From contig CAMLQY010000055.1 of the NCBI GenBank assembly GCA_946482365.1, forward strand, positions 1 through 7,735: DNA of 7,735 nucleotides. Direction: 5' to 3'. Source of the DNA: an uncultured Actinomycetes bacterium. GTDB taxonomy: Bacteria; Actinomycetota; Thermoleophilia; Solirubrobacterales; 70-9. Position numbers and translations under genes: made by a program. Below are positions 1 through 5,159 of this stretch, in pieces. The number at the start of each line of letters is the position of its first letter. The first letter of the stretch is position 1. The notes beneath the pieces were generated by a model that was not told the origin of the DNA, ran no database searches, and saw only the letters and a program-made list of their open reading frames with translations.

Positions 1-566
1 CGCGCAAGGCCGAGCTGTACGAGACCTCCTCGGGGATGCTGACGATCACCGGCGGAAAGCTGACCACGTGGCGGCGGATGGCCAAGCAGACCGTCGACCG
101 GCTGGTCGAGCGCGAGGCGCGCGAGGCGCCCTGCCACACGGCCGAGATCCCGCTCGGCAGGGCGGCGGAGCCGGAGGAGCTGGAGGCGCCGGAGAGCGTG
201 GGGGAGGAGGCCGTCGCCCAGCTCGCCTTTCGCTACGGCCACGCGGCGCGCAACGTCCTCGCCCTCGTCCGGGAGGACCCGAAGCTGGCGGCGCCGATCG
301 TCCCCGGTCGCCCCGACCTGCTGGCCGAGGCCGTGGTCGCCGCCCGCCACGAGCAGGCGCGCAGCGTCGCCGACGTGCTGCTGCGCCGCACCCGGCTCGG
401 CCTCCTCGCCGCCCCGCAGCTGCGCGACGCCGCCTCGGTGCGGGCGGTGGCCGCGGCGCTCGGCGGCGAGCTGGGCTGGTCGCGCCGCCGGGTGAAGCAG
501 GCGGCGGAGGCCTGGCCCGCCGCCGCTGCCGAGGCCGGCGTCGACCCCGCGAGCTCCCTCATCTAG
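1..566 (+). CDS. glpD: Glycerol-3-phosphate dehydrogenase (FAD), C-terminal part
   Basis: The 5' end lies outside the window; the reading frame is entered at base 3 and ends at TAG 564-566. GlpD oxidises sn-glycerol 3-phosphate to dihydroxyacetone phosphate, passing electrons through FAD to the quinone pool at the inner face of the membrane. The visible part opens with RKAELYETSSG followed by ITGGKLTTWRRMA, which matches the conserved GGKLTT(Y/W)R segment that ends the FAD-binding (DAO) fold in GlpD. After it comes the helical C-terminal domain, with a conserved-looking LAFRYG motif, a stretch resembling the family's E-x-x-x-A-x-R-x-E region (LAEAVVAARHEQA) and the typical DVLLRRTRLGLL, then WSRRRVKQ near the end. 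About 187 codons are present, roughly the last third of a normal GlpD. The next gene starts 24 bases downstream on the same strand and is probably co-transcribed. The family call is secure; quinone coupling is family knowledge. Confidence 0.93.
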   Translation, partial: RKAELYETSSGMLTITGGKLTTWRRMAKQTVDRLVEREAREAPCHTAEIPLGRAAEPEELEAPESVGEEAVAQLAFRYGHAARNVLALVREDPKLAAPIVPGRPDLLAEAVVAARHEQARSVADVLLRRTRLGLLAAPQLRDAASVRAVAAALGGELGWSRRRVKQAAEAWPAAAAEAGVDPASSLI

Positions 567-590
567 TCCCTTCAATAACCTGCTGCACCG

Positions 591-1394
591 ATGAACAAGA
601 CCGAGCTGGACTCCAAGCACATCGCCGAACTGCACTCCCTCGCCGCCGAGGCGGGCGTGCCCCGCTACCGGATGCTTCGTCGCGAGGAGCTGATCGAGAA
701 GCTGCTCGACGGCAAGCCCGCGCAGGCCGGGCGGGAGCCGAGGGGAGAGGGTGCCCCGAAACGGGAGCGGCCGCCGCGCCGCCGCCGCGAGCGTTCCGGC
801 GCCGACCGCCCGCCCAGGGAGCGCGAGCCCAGGGCGCGCGCGCCGAAAGAGGATGCAGCCGCGCCACCCGCCGCTCCGGAGCCCGCTGCGGAGCCGGCGC
901 CCGCGCCTTCTGTCGCCGCCGCCGAGGCCGAGCGGCCGCGCCGCAAACGCCGCCGCCGTCGCTTCGGCCGCAAGAGCAAGGGCCTCGGCGTCACCGACCT
1001 GCTGCTGCCCCCGCCCGCCCGCCAGGCCCTCGTCTACGGCGAGAGCCGCACCGCCTGCACGGCGCTGCTGCGCGAGATCGCCGGCGAGCTGGCGGGCGAG
1101 TCGAGCGGCCCGGACCCGATCGCGCTGCTGGTCGACCCCAGCCCCGAGGAGCTGGCCGATTGGAAGCGCGAGGCCCCCCAGGCCGAGCTCGTCGCCGCCG
1201 CCCAGGCCCGCCATGCCAGCGACGCCCTCGCCCAGGCCGTTCGCCGCGCCGAGTCCGGCGAAGACGTGATCCTCCTGGTCGACTCCCTCACCCGCCTCGA
1301 GGATGCCGATACGGCAAGGGAGATCTTCGACGCCGGCCTCACCCAAGCAAAGGGCTCCCTCACCGTCGTGGCGGCCCTAGAGCGCCAGTCCTGA
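591..1394 (+). CDS. Degenerate Rho-like protein (Rho N-domain plus pseudo-ATPase)
   Basis: This 267-residue protein resembles transcription terminator Rho with parts removed. Residues 5-40 look like the Rho N-terminal SAP-like helical domain (LHSLAAEAGVPRYRML, REELIEKLL). Residues 41-130 are an Arg/Pro/Ala-rich disordered stretch ending in an almost pure Arg/Lys run (117-130), like the insert in actinobacterial Rho. The OB-fold RNA-binding domain is absent. Residues 131-263 follow the Rho ATPase: GVTDLLLPP matches VLDLxxPIG, DVILLVDSLTRL (225-236) is Walker B, and KGSLTVVAALE matches GGSLTIIATALxE. The P-loop position reads GESRTACT (150-157) where Rho has APPKAGKT, so the essential Lys is Cys156; the catalytic Glu after VLLID is Pro183. 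The Q-loop, R-loop, arginine finger and C-terminus are missing. ATP hydrolysis is therefore unlikely, so its role is unknown. No clear Shine-Dalgarno precedes the ATG, and TAA at 576-578 in the same frame fixes it as the first start. Confidence 0.85.
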   Translation: MNKTELDSKHIAELHSLAAEAGVPRYRMLRREELIEKLLDGKPAQAGREPRGEGAPKRERPPRRRRERSGADRPPREREPRARAPKEDAAAPPAAPEPAAEPAPAPSVAAAEAERPRRKRRRRRFGRKSKGLGVTDLLLPPPARQALVYGESRTACTALLREIAGELAGESSGPDPIALLVDPSPEELADWKREAPQAELVAAAQARHASDALAQAVRRAESGEDVILLVDSLTRLEDADTAREIFDAGLTQAKGSLTVVAALERQS

Positions 1395-1401
1395 AAGCCG
1401 G

Positions 1402-1869
1402 TTAGCGGCGGTAGGCGATACGCCGCCAGCTCGGCTCCTTGGAGAGCTCTATGAGCTCGGAGCTGCGGTCCGGCTGGACGTAGCCGAAGGTCTGTGTGCG
1501 CTCGTCGAAGACGACGTCGAGCTCCCCCTCCTTGACCCGCTGGTCGAGCCAGGCGCCGCGGAAGACGAGGCGGCGCAGCCAGTGGACGAGGCTGCGGTTG
1601 GCTGGGCCGACGAGGTCGTCCCAGTTCTCGTTGATGTGCTCGCCGAGGCGCGAGCTGGGCTCGGCGATCTCGCCGCTGACGGCGAGGTCGAGCAGGTCGT
1701 CGAGCTCCTCGGGGCTGAGGCCCTGGGAGACGAAGCCCAGCTTCACCGCCGCCTGCTCGACGCGCTGGCCGAAGTCCTCCTCGTTGAAGGCGAAGCGGAG
1801 CTCTCCGTACTCGAGCACGTAGTCCGAGCCAGACTCGTAGTTCCCTCTGCGGGTCGTTTTCTTGTCCAT
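1402..1869 (-). CDS. Hypothetical protein, 155 residues, acidic, no family recognised
   Basis: I do not recognise a family. From ATG at 1869 the protein has 155 residues, no signal peptide and no membrane segment, so it should be cytoplasmic. It begins with a short basic tail (MDKKTTRRGN), followed by an acidic alpha-rich region with SPEELDDLLDLAVSGEIAE (about 52-70), which looks like packed helices. A Trp/Arg-rich stretch follows (WLRRLVFRGAWLDQRVKEG, 97-115), then a likely beta hairpin (LDVVFDERTQTFGYVQ, 117-132) and a basic C-terminus (SWRRIAYRR). A longer version from GTG 1893 would add eight residues; neither start has a good Shine-Dalgarno, and I prefer ATG because the added residues look like leader. 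Its stop is seven bases from the stop of the convergent Rho-like gene. Coding support comes from the open frame, even composition and protein-like sequence. Confidence 0.72.
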   Translation of the reverse strand: MDKKTTRRGNYESGSDYVLEYGELRFAFNEEDFGQRVEQAAVKLGFVSQGLSPEELDDLLDLAVSGEIAEPSSRLGEHINENWDDLVGPANRSLVHWLRRLVFRGAWLDQRVKEGELDVVFDERTQTFGYVQPDRSSELIELSKEPSWRRIAYRR

Positions 1870-1929
1870 GAGTTGAAGCCGCTCCACCCTCACTAGCCCG
1901 GTGAGAGCAGGTGCCGGATCATGCCGGTC

Positions 1930-1935
1930 ATCGTA
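1930..1935 (-). promoter_or_regulatory. Possible -10 box (TACGAT) in the 1870-1979 divergent spacer
   Basis: The 110 bases between the divergently read genes must hold promoters for both. On the minus strand TACGAT fits the TAnnnT pattern of actinobacterial -10 elements and would place transcription start near 1923, giving a leader of about 50 bases to ATG 1869. No matching -35 is visible at normal spacing. On the plus strand only TGAAAT (1962-1967) resembles a -10; it would put the start close to the TTG codon at 1980, hinting at a leaderless message. Both are weak pattern matches. Confidence 0.22.
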
Positions 1936-1979
1936 GCCCGATGCCTGCGCGCGCCCGTGACTGAAATAGCGTTTGCACC

Positions 1980-2711
1980 TTGATCGACCTTCACTGCCAC
2001 ATCCTCCCCGGCGTCGACGACGGGTCGCTGGACATGACGGACAGCCTCGGCATGGGCCGCCAGGCCGCCAACGACGGGATCGAGGCGATCTGTGCCACTC
2101 CCCACATTCGCCACGACCACGACGTGCGGATCGAGGAGATGGCGGGCCGGGTGGAGGAGCTGAACGAGCGATTGAGAGCCGAGGGCGTCCCGGTCACCGT
2201 GCTGCAGGGCGGCGAGGTGGCGGAGACCGCGGTCGAGGACCTCGGCGAGGAGGAGCTGGCGCGGGTGGCGCTGGGCAGCGGCCGCTGGATCCTGCTCGAG
2301 CCCGCCCCCGGCCCGCTGAGCGACACCCTCCTGAGGCGCGTCGCTCACCTGGCCGAGCGCGGCCACCGCACGCTTGTCGCCCACCCCGAGCGCCACCTCT
2401 CGGCCGACATGTACGCGCGGATCGCGGTGCTGGTCGCCGCTGGGGCCCTGGTGCAGGGGACCGCCGACTTCTTCCTGCGCGAGCGCACCGCGGCGGGAAT
2501 GGCGGCGCTGGCGGAAGCGGGCCTGATCCACGTGCTGAGCAGCGACGCCCACTCCTCCCACGGCGGCCGCCCCGTCCACATGAGGGAGGCGTTCGAGCAC
2601 CTCGGGGCGCTCGAGCGGGTCGCGCCACACCTCGAGTGGATGCGCGAGACGGCACCGCGTGCGATCGTCGAGGGCGCGGAGGTGGAGCTGCCCTTCGGCC
2701 CCAATATCTGA
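1980..2711 (+). CDS. PHP-domain phosphatase of the CpsB/CapC (YwqE) family
   Basis: Members of this family are manganese-dependent phosphotyrosine phosphatases of the polymerase-and-histidinol-phosphatase fold; in Gram-positives they dephosphorylate the BY-kinase that controls capsule or exopolysaccharide export. At 243 residues the protein has the usual length. All metal-site motifs are seen: HCH at 5-7, GVDDG with Asp14, ATPH with His42, GGE with Glu79, LLEPAPGPL with Glu107, AHPER with His135 and SDAH with Asp189 and His191. The start is TTG at 1980: an in-frame TGA at 1962-1964 excludes anything further upstream, and the next Met (residue 18) would remove the HxH metal ligands. No Shine-Dalgarno precedes it. 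No BY-kinase, Wzc-like or glycan gene lies in the window, so the target is unknown. Phosphotyrosine activity is inferred from the family; another phosphoester is possible. Confidence 0.9.
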   Translation: MIDLHCHILPGVDDGSLDMTDSLGMGRQAANDGIEAICATPHIRHDHDVRIEEMAGRVEELNERLRAEGVPVTVLQGGEVAETAVEDLGEEELARVALGSGRWILLEPAPGPLSDTLLRRVAHLAERGHRTLVAHPERHLSADMYARIAVLVAAGALVQGTADFFLRERTAAGMAALAEAGLIHVLSSDAHSSHGGRPVHMREAFEHLGALERVAPHLEWMRETAPRAIVEGAEVELPFGPNI

Positions 2712-2721
2712 GTCCCCTCCC

Positions 2722-2768
2722 GGGTGCAACGCATTGGGTGCCATATGCACCCCAAACGCGTTGCACCC
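2722..2768. repeat. 47-base imperfect palindrome between convergent genes
   Basis: The arms GGGTGCAACGC (2722-2732) and GCGTTGCACCC (2758-2768) are perfectly complementary over 11 bases. Inside them GGGTGC (2736-2741) pairs with GCACCC (2747-2752) around a CATAT loop, with a small internal bulge (ATT against CAAAC). The motif GGGTGC thus occurs four times, twice in each orientation. It fills almost the whole gap between the stop at 2711 and the stop at 2774 of the convergent gene, where a bidirectional terminator would sit, but neither strand has a T-run after the stem. It may be a factor-independent stalling hairpin, a REP-like dispersed repeat or a protein-binding site. Confidence 0.8.
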
Positions 2769-2773
2769 CGTTC

Positions 2774-3697
2774 TCAGAGTTCGCGCAGTTCGACCTTGCT
2801 CGCCAGGTCTTCGACGACCTGGCGCGAGCCGCTGCCGAGGCCGCTGCGCAGGAAGTTGGCGGCGCCTGCCGCGGCGCCGGTCCGCAGCGTCTCCTCCCAC
2901 TCGACCCCCGTCGCCATGCAGGCGGCGAGCCCGCCCATCATCGAGTCGCCGCAGCCCTCGCGGGCGCCGCGCTCGAAACGCGGCGGGACCAGCTCCCAGG
3001 CGTCCTCCTCGCGCACGACCACGGCCGGCTCCTCCGCCCGGGTGATGATCGCCGTGCCGGCCCCGCTCTCGAGCAGGCGCCGCGCCGCGGCGAGCATCCG
3101 CTCCTCGCTGTCGACCGGCCCCTCTACGTATTTGGCCAGCTCCCAGTCGTTGATCTTGACCAGGTCGGGGCCGCCCTCCAGGGCGCTGTCGAGGCGCGGC
3201 GGCGAGAGGTCGACGACGACGGGCGTGCCGTTCGCCTTCACGTCGGCGACCAGGTTGCCGTAGATCTCCAGCGGCAGGGCCTCGCCCGGGTAGGGGCCGC
3301 AGAGCGCCAGCACGCCGGCGTCGATCGCGGCGGCGACCGTGCTCGAGAAGAGCTCGTCGATCTCGTGCCTGCTCGGCGGCAGCGAGGCGCTCTGCGCCAG
3401 CGGCTCGCGCTCGCCGCTGCGCCGGTCGTGCAGGTAGCAGCCGCTCTCGGCGGCGGTCTCGACCAGGCGCAGCTCGACGTCCATCTGCTCCAGCAGCGGC
3501 CGCAGGACCGTCCCGGTCTCGCCGCCGATGAAGCCGCAGAGGGCCGGCGCGGCCCCCAGCTCGGCCGCCATCCGCGCCACCCAGACGCCCTGCCCCGCCG
3601 CGTGCAGGTGGATCTCGTCGCCGCCGTCGCTGGTCAGTGCCTCGATCGTGATCGAGAGCATCGGGTGCGGGCCGAACACGGCGACCTTTCCACCCAT
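2774..3697 (-). CDS. PfkB-family sugar kinase, phosphofructokinase-like, altered pocket
   Basis: The 307-residue protein (from ATG 3697) has the length and order of the ribokinase/PfkB fold, closest in layout to 1-phosphofructokinase, tagatose-6-phosphate kinase and Pfk-2, which phosphorylate sugar phosphates with ATP. Seen in order: beta-strand VAVFGPHPMLSITIE near the start, AGQGVWVARMAAELG (34-48) replacing GGKGINVAR, FIGGETG (56-62), VVVDLSPPR (160-168), LVKINDWEL (179-187) for the LIKPNxxEL motif, and GCGDSMMGG (248-256), the second PfkB signature with catalytic Asp251. The substrate-contacting Asp of NPAxD is Ser15 and the Asn of GxN is Trp39, so the usual sugar phosphate is probably not the substrate. 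ATG 3697 is chosen because GAGG (3707-3704) sits six bases before it; TTG 3709 and ATG 3703 are poorer. It lies downstream of the membrane-protein gene on the same strand, separated by about 110 bases. Confidence 0.88.
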   Translation of the reverse strand: MGGKVAVFGPHPMLSITIEALTSDGGDEIHLHAAGQGVWVARMAAELGAAPALCGFIGGETGTVLRPLLEQMDVELRLVETAAESGCYLHDRRSGEREPLAQSASLPPSRHEIDELFSSTVAAAIDAGVLALCGPYPGEALPLEIYGNLVADVKANGTPVVVDLSPPRLDSALEGGPDLVKINDWELAKYVEGPVDSEERMLAAARRLLESGAGTAIITRAEEPAVVVREEDAWELVPPRFERGAREGCGDSMMGGLAACMATGVEWEETLRTGAAAGAANFLRSGLGSGSRQVVEDLASKVELREL

Positions 3698-3703
3698 GGG
3701 CAT

Positions 3704-3707
3704 CCTC
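3704..3707 (-). promoter_or_regulatory. Shine-Dalgarno (GAGG) deciding the start of the PfkB-like kinase
   Basis: On the minus strand GAGG is followed by ATGCCC and then ATG at 3697. Six bases of spacing favour that ATG. The ATG at 3703 touches the GAGG directly and the TTG at 3709 overlaps it, so both are less likely starts. Confidence 0.55.
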
Positions 3708-3806
3708 AAAGGCTAGCTACGTCCATCTGTCGGTAAGGATCGGCCCATTTCACTCGACATCGAGCCACGGCTGGTGTCGGCTTCGGGTTTGGTCCCCGGC
3801 GGAGAT

Positions 3807-4700
3807 TCAGCTTTGGCTTTTCCCGCTGCTGGATGTCACCTGCGTTGGAGTCCCATGTTCGGAGTCGTCGCCGGAGGTGAACGCAGAGATGACGCTGCCA
3901 ACGCCCGCAGCCGCAAACGCTGCGCCGCCGAGGGCGGGAAGGTTGGACCATATGTCGGCGCCCCAAGCAGGGTCTTGGTCGTAGAGCTCATGCATCGCGA
4001 AAAGAGCGGCAAACAATGCAACCACTGTTGAGACCACGAAGGTCGGGTCGGTGATGGTTCGGCGCAGTGCCTTTTTCCATTCCTTCTTTTTCTTCTTGCT
4101 TTCCTTCGCGGCCTTGAAGAGGAGTAGTAGGAACGCCATGATGAGGACTGCCGCAACGAAGGTGAGGAAAGCCCCGGATCTGACCTTTACGTTGGCGGTA
4201 GCCACCACGGATGCCGACGAGAGCCCTGGCGGCCCGCTGACGGTGATCTCGTTCGTGTACACGCCGGCGTCCGCGTCGGAGGCGTCGATGCAAACCCGGA
4301 ACCTGATCTTCTTCCTGTGTTCGATGATTTGGGGGTGTGAGAACCGCGGCATCGGGAGGGTTTCCGTGTCGAAGGTGGAGCTGACGCGAGTGGGGCGCCT
4401 TGGGCTGTCGAGCTCAAGCTGCTTGCCGGTGAATCCCCCGGGCAGGGGCTTCGAAGCAGAGAGGACGACGAAGAACGACTTCGTCCCGCCGTTCCCGCCA
4501 AAGTTGAGGAGCTCCGCGCTGCTCTCGGGTTCGATGGTGATCTTCTTCTTGAATTTCTTTCCCGGGCTCGCCGGTTTGTTGGCGGGCACGGGGCAGGAGT
4601 CCGCTTGGGCCATCGGCGGGGCGGCCACAGTGAATATTGCGAGCAGCACGATTGCGCCCCCCCTGAGCCGCGCTGTTCTTTTTGACTTGTGAGCTGACAT
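3807..4700 (-). CDS. Orphan membrane protein with signal peptide and Ig-like outer domain
   Basis: I do not recognise a named family. Of 297 residues, 1-33 form a signal peptide: basic MSAHKSKRTARLR, hydrophobic core 15-31, likely cut after AQA. Residues 34-174 are extracytoplasmic; the tail of this part (AGVYTNEITVSGPPG followed by alternating V/A/T strands) looks like an Ig-type beta sandwich. Cys36 and Cys137 are the only cysteines and could form a disulfide. A clear membrane helix spans about 176-196, then a highly charged loop (KESKKKKKEWKK, 199-210), a second helix 221-237, a segment with DQDPAWGADIW, and a weaker hydrophobic stretch 254-274 before a polar Ser/Thr tail. The start is ATG 4700; no strong Shine-Dalgarno is visible. 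Its base composition is well below that of its neighbours (about 48% GC in 4081-4140), with many Lys codons, suggesting recent acquisition. No partner gene is evident; a surface, sensing or anchoring role is only a guess. Confidence 0.8.
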   Translation of the reverse strand: MSAHKSKRTARLRGGAIVLLAIFTVAAPPMAQADSCPVPANKPASPGKKFKKKITIEPESSAELLNFGGNGGTKSFFVVLSASKPLPGGFTGKQLELDSPRRPTRVSSTFDTETLPMPRFSHPQIIEHRKKIRFRVCIDASDADAGVYTNEITVSGPPGLSSASVVATANVKVRSGAFLTFVAAVLIMAFLLLLFKAAKESKKKKKEWKKALRRTITDPTFVVSTVVALFAALFAMHELYDQDPAWGADIWSNLPALGGAAFAAAGVGSVISAFTSGDDSEHGTPTQVTSSSGKSQS

Positions 4701-4837
4701 GGATGTGGACTCTAAACCGAAAGCATGGAATAAAGCAAGAAATCCAATAGAGATAAAGCCCCTTGGTGTGAAAGAGGGAGAGTTTTAGGCGTTCGGATCC
4801 TTGGGTGAAGGTGAAAACCGATCGCTCCCCAGTGCGT
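4701..4837. other. AT-richer divergent spacer, probable promoter region
   Basis: This stretch separates the minus-strand membrane protein from the plus-strand DUF192 gene and is the most AT-rich part of the window (about 47% GC in 4741-4800). It must contain promoters for both directions, but I find no box pair that I would defend. Bases 4805-4837 are an open extension of the DUF192 frame with GTG codons at 4805, 4811 and 4832, so they may be coding. Confidence 0.45.
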
Positions 4838-5152
4838 ATGCGGCACCTCCCCCGTGTAACGGTTTCGGGCCACTCGGTCGCCGTGGCGACGCGTTTCTCT
4901 ACTCGCTTGCTTGGGTTGGCCTTCATGGAGCGTGACGAGGCCGGTGGAGGATTGCTGATCCCGCGCTGCGCCAGCGTCCACACCTTCGGCATGCGTTTCG
5001 CGCTCGACCTCTATTTCCTCGACGAGGAGGAACGGATTCTCGGCGTTCGGCGCGCGGTTCCCGCACGTCGCGTCGCCTTCCACCGCGGTGCTCGCGCGGT
5101 CCTGGAGATCCCCGCGCGGGAGGGGGGAGAGTTTTCGTCGCCTGGCCCTTAG
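4838..5152 (+). CDS. DUF192 family protein
   Basis: The DUF192 family (PF02643) consists of small beta-rich proteins whose biochemical role is not established. The typical core is visible: RLLGLAFMERDEAGGGLLIP (23-42), then a segment around Cys44, His48 and the GMRFALDLYFLD motif (51-62), which corresponds to the family's WMknT...PLDiiFld block, then a C-terminal strand ending in AVLEIPA. From ATG 4838 the protein has 104 residues. GTG codons at 4832, 4811 and 4805 allow up to 115 residues; none has a good Shine-Dalgarno, and the added N-terminus (KVKTDRSPVR) shows weaker GC3, so I take the ATG. It lacks the signal peptide many DUF192 proteins carry. It ends seven bases before the response regulator and heads the operon leading to the Tad pilus genes, suggesting a role linked to pili or to that regulator. 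Confidence 0.85.
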   Translation: MRHLPRVTVSGHSVAVATRFSTRLLGLAFMERDEAGGGLLIPRCASVHTFGMRFALDLYFLDEEERILGVRRAVPARRVAFHRGARAVLEIPAREGGEFSSPGP

Positions 5153-5159
5153 ACGGGGC

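Noticed and set aside
68..1405. A 445-codon plus-strand frame spanning glpD and the Rho-like gene
   Set aside because: Arg/Ala/Pro-rich frame-shifted shadow; both real frames have recognisable protein motifs.
1395..1425. Possible terminator stem GGCGG...CCGCC near the convergent stops
   Set aside because: Only five base pairs with an 11-base loop inside coding sequence and no T-run.
1973..3736. A 587-codon open frame on the plus strand across the PHP phosphatase and antisense to the PfkB kinase
   Set aside because: It is Arg/Pro/Gly-rich shadow coding caused by high GC; the overlapped frames carry clear family motifs.
3755..3779. Short hairpin CGACA...TGTCG downstream of the membrane-protein gene
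   Set aside because: Five-base stem with interrupted interior and no T-run; too weak to call a terminator.
4590..4605. Lipoprotein signal at Cys36 of the membrane protein
   Set aside because: The residues before Cys are Ala-Asp-Ser; Asp at -2 does not fit a lipobox, and normal cleavage after AQA fits better.
4711..4738. Minus-strand promoter TTGCTT, 16 bases, TTTAGA before the membrane protein
   Set aside because: Each box matches consensus at only about half its positions, in AT-richer DNA where such matches are expected.
4763..4791. Plus-strand promoter TTGGTG, 17 bases, TAGGCG before the DUF192 gene
   Set aside because: Spacing is right but the -10 box matches only its first two bases.
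4776..5135. Direct repeat GGGAGAGTTTT at 4776-4786 and 5125-5135, ahead of the DUF192 and regulator genes
   Set aside because: Several 11-base repeats are expected by chance in a window of this size, and flanks do not match.
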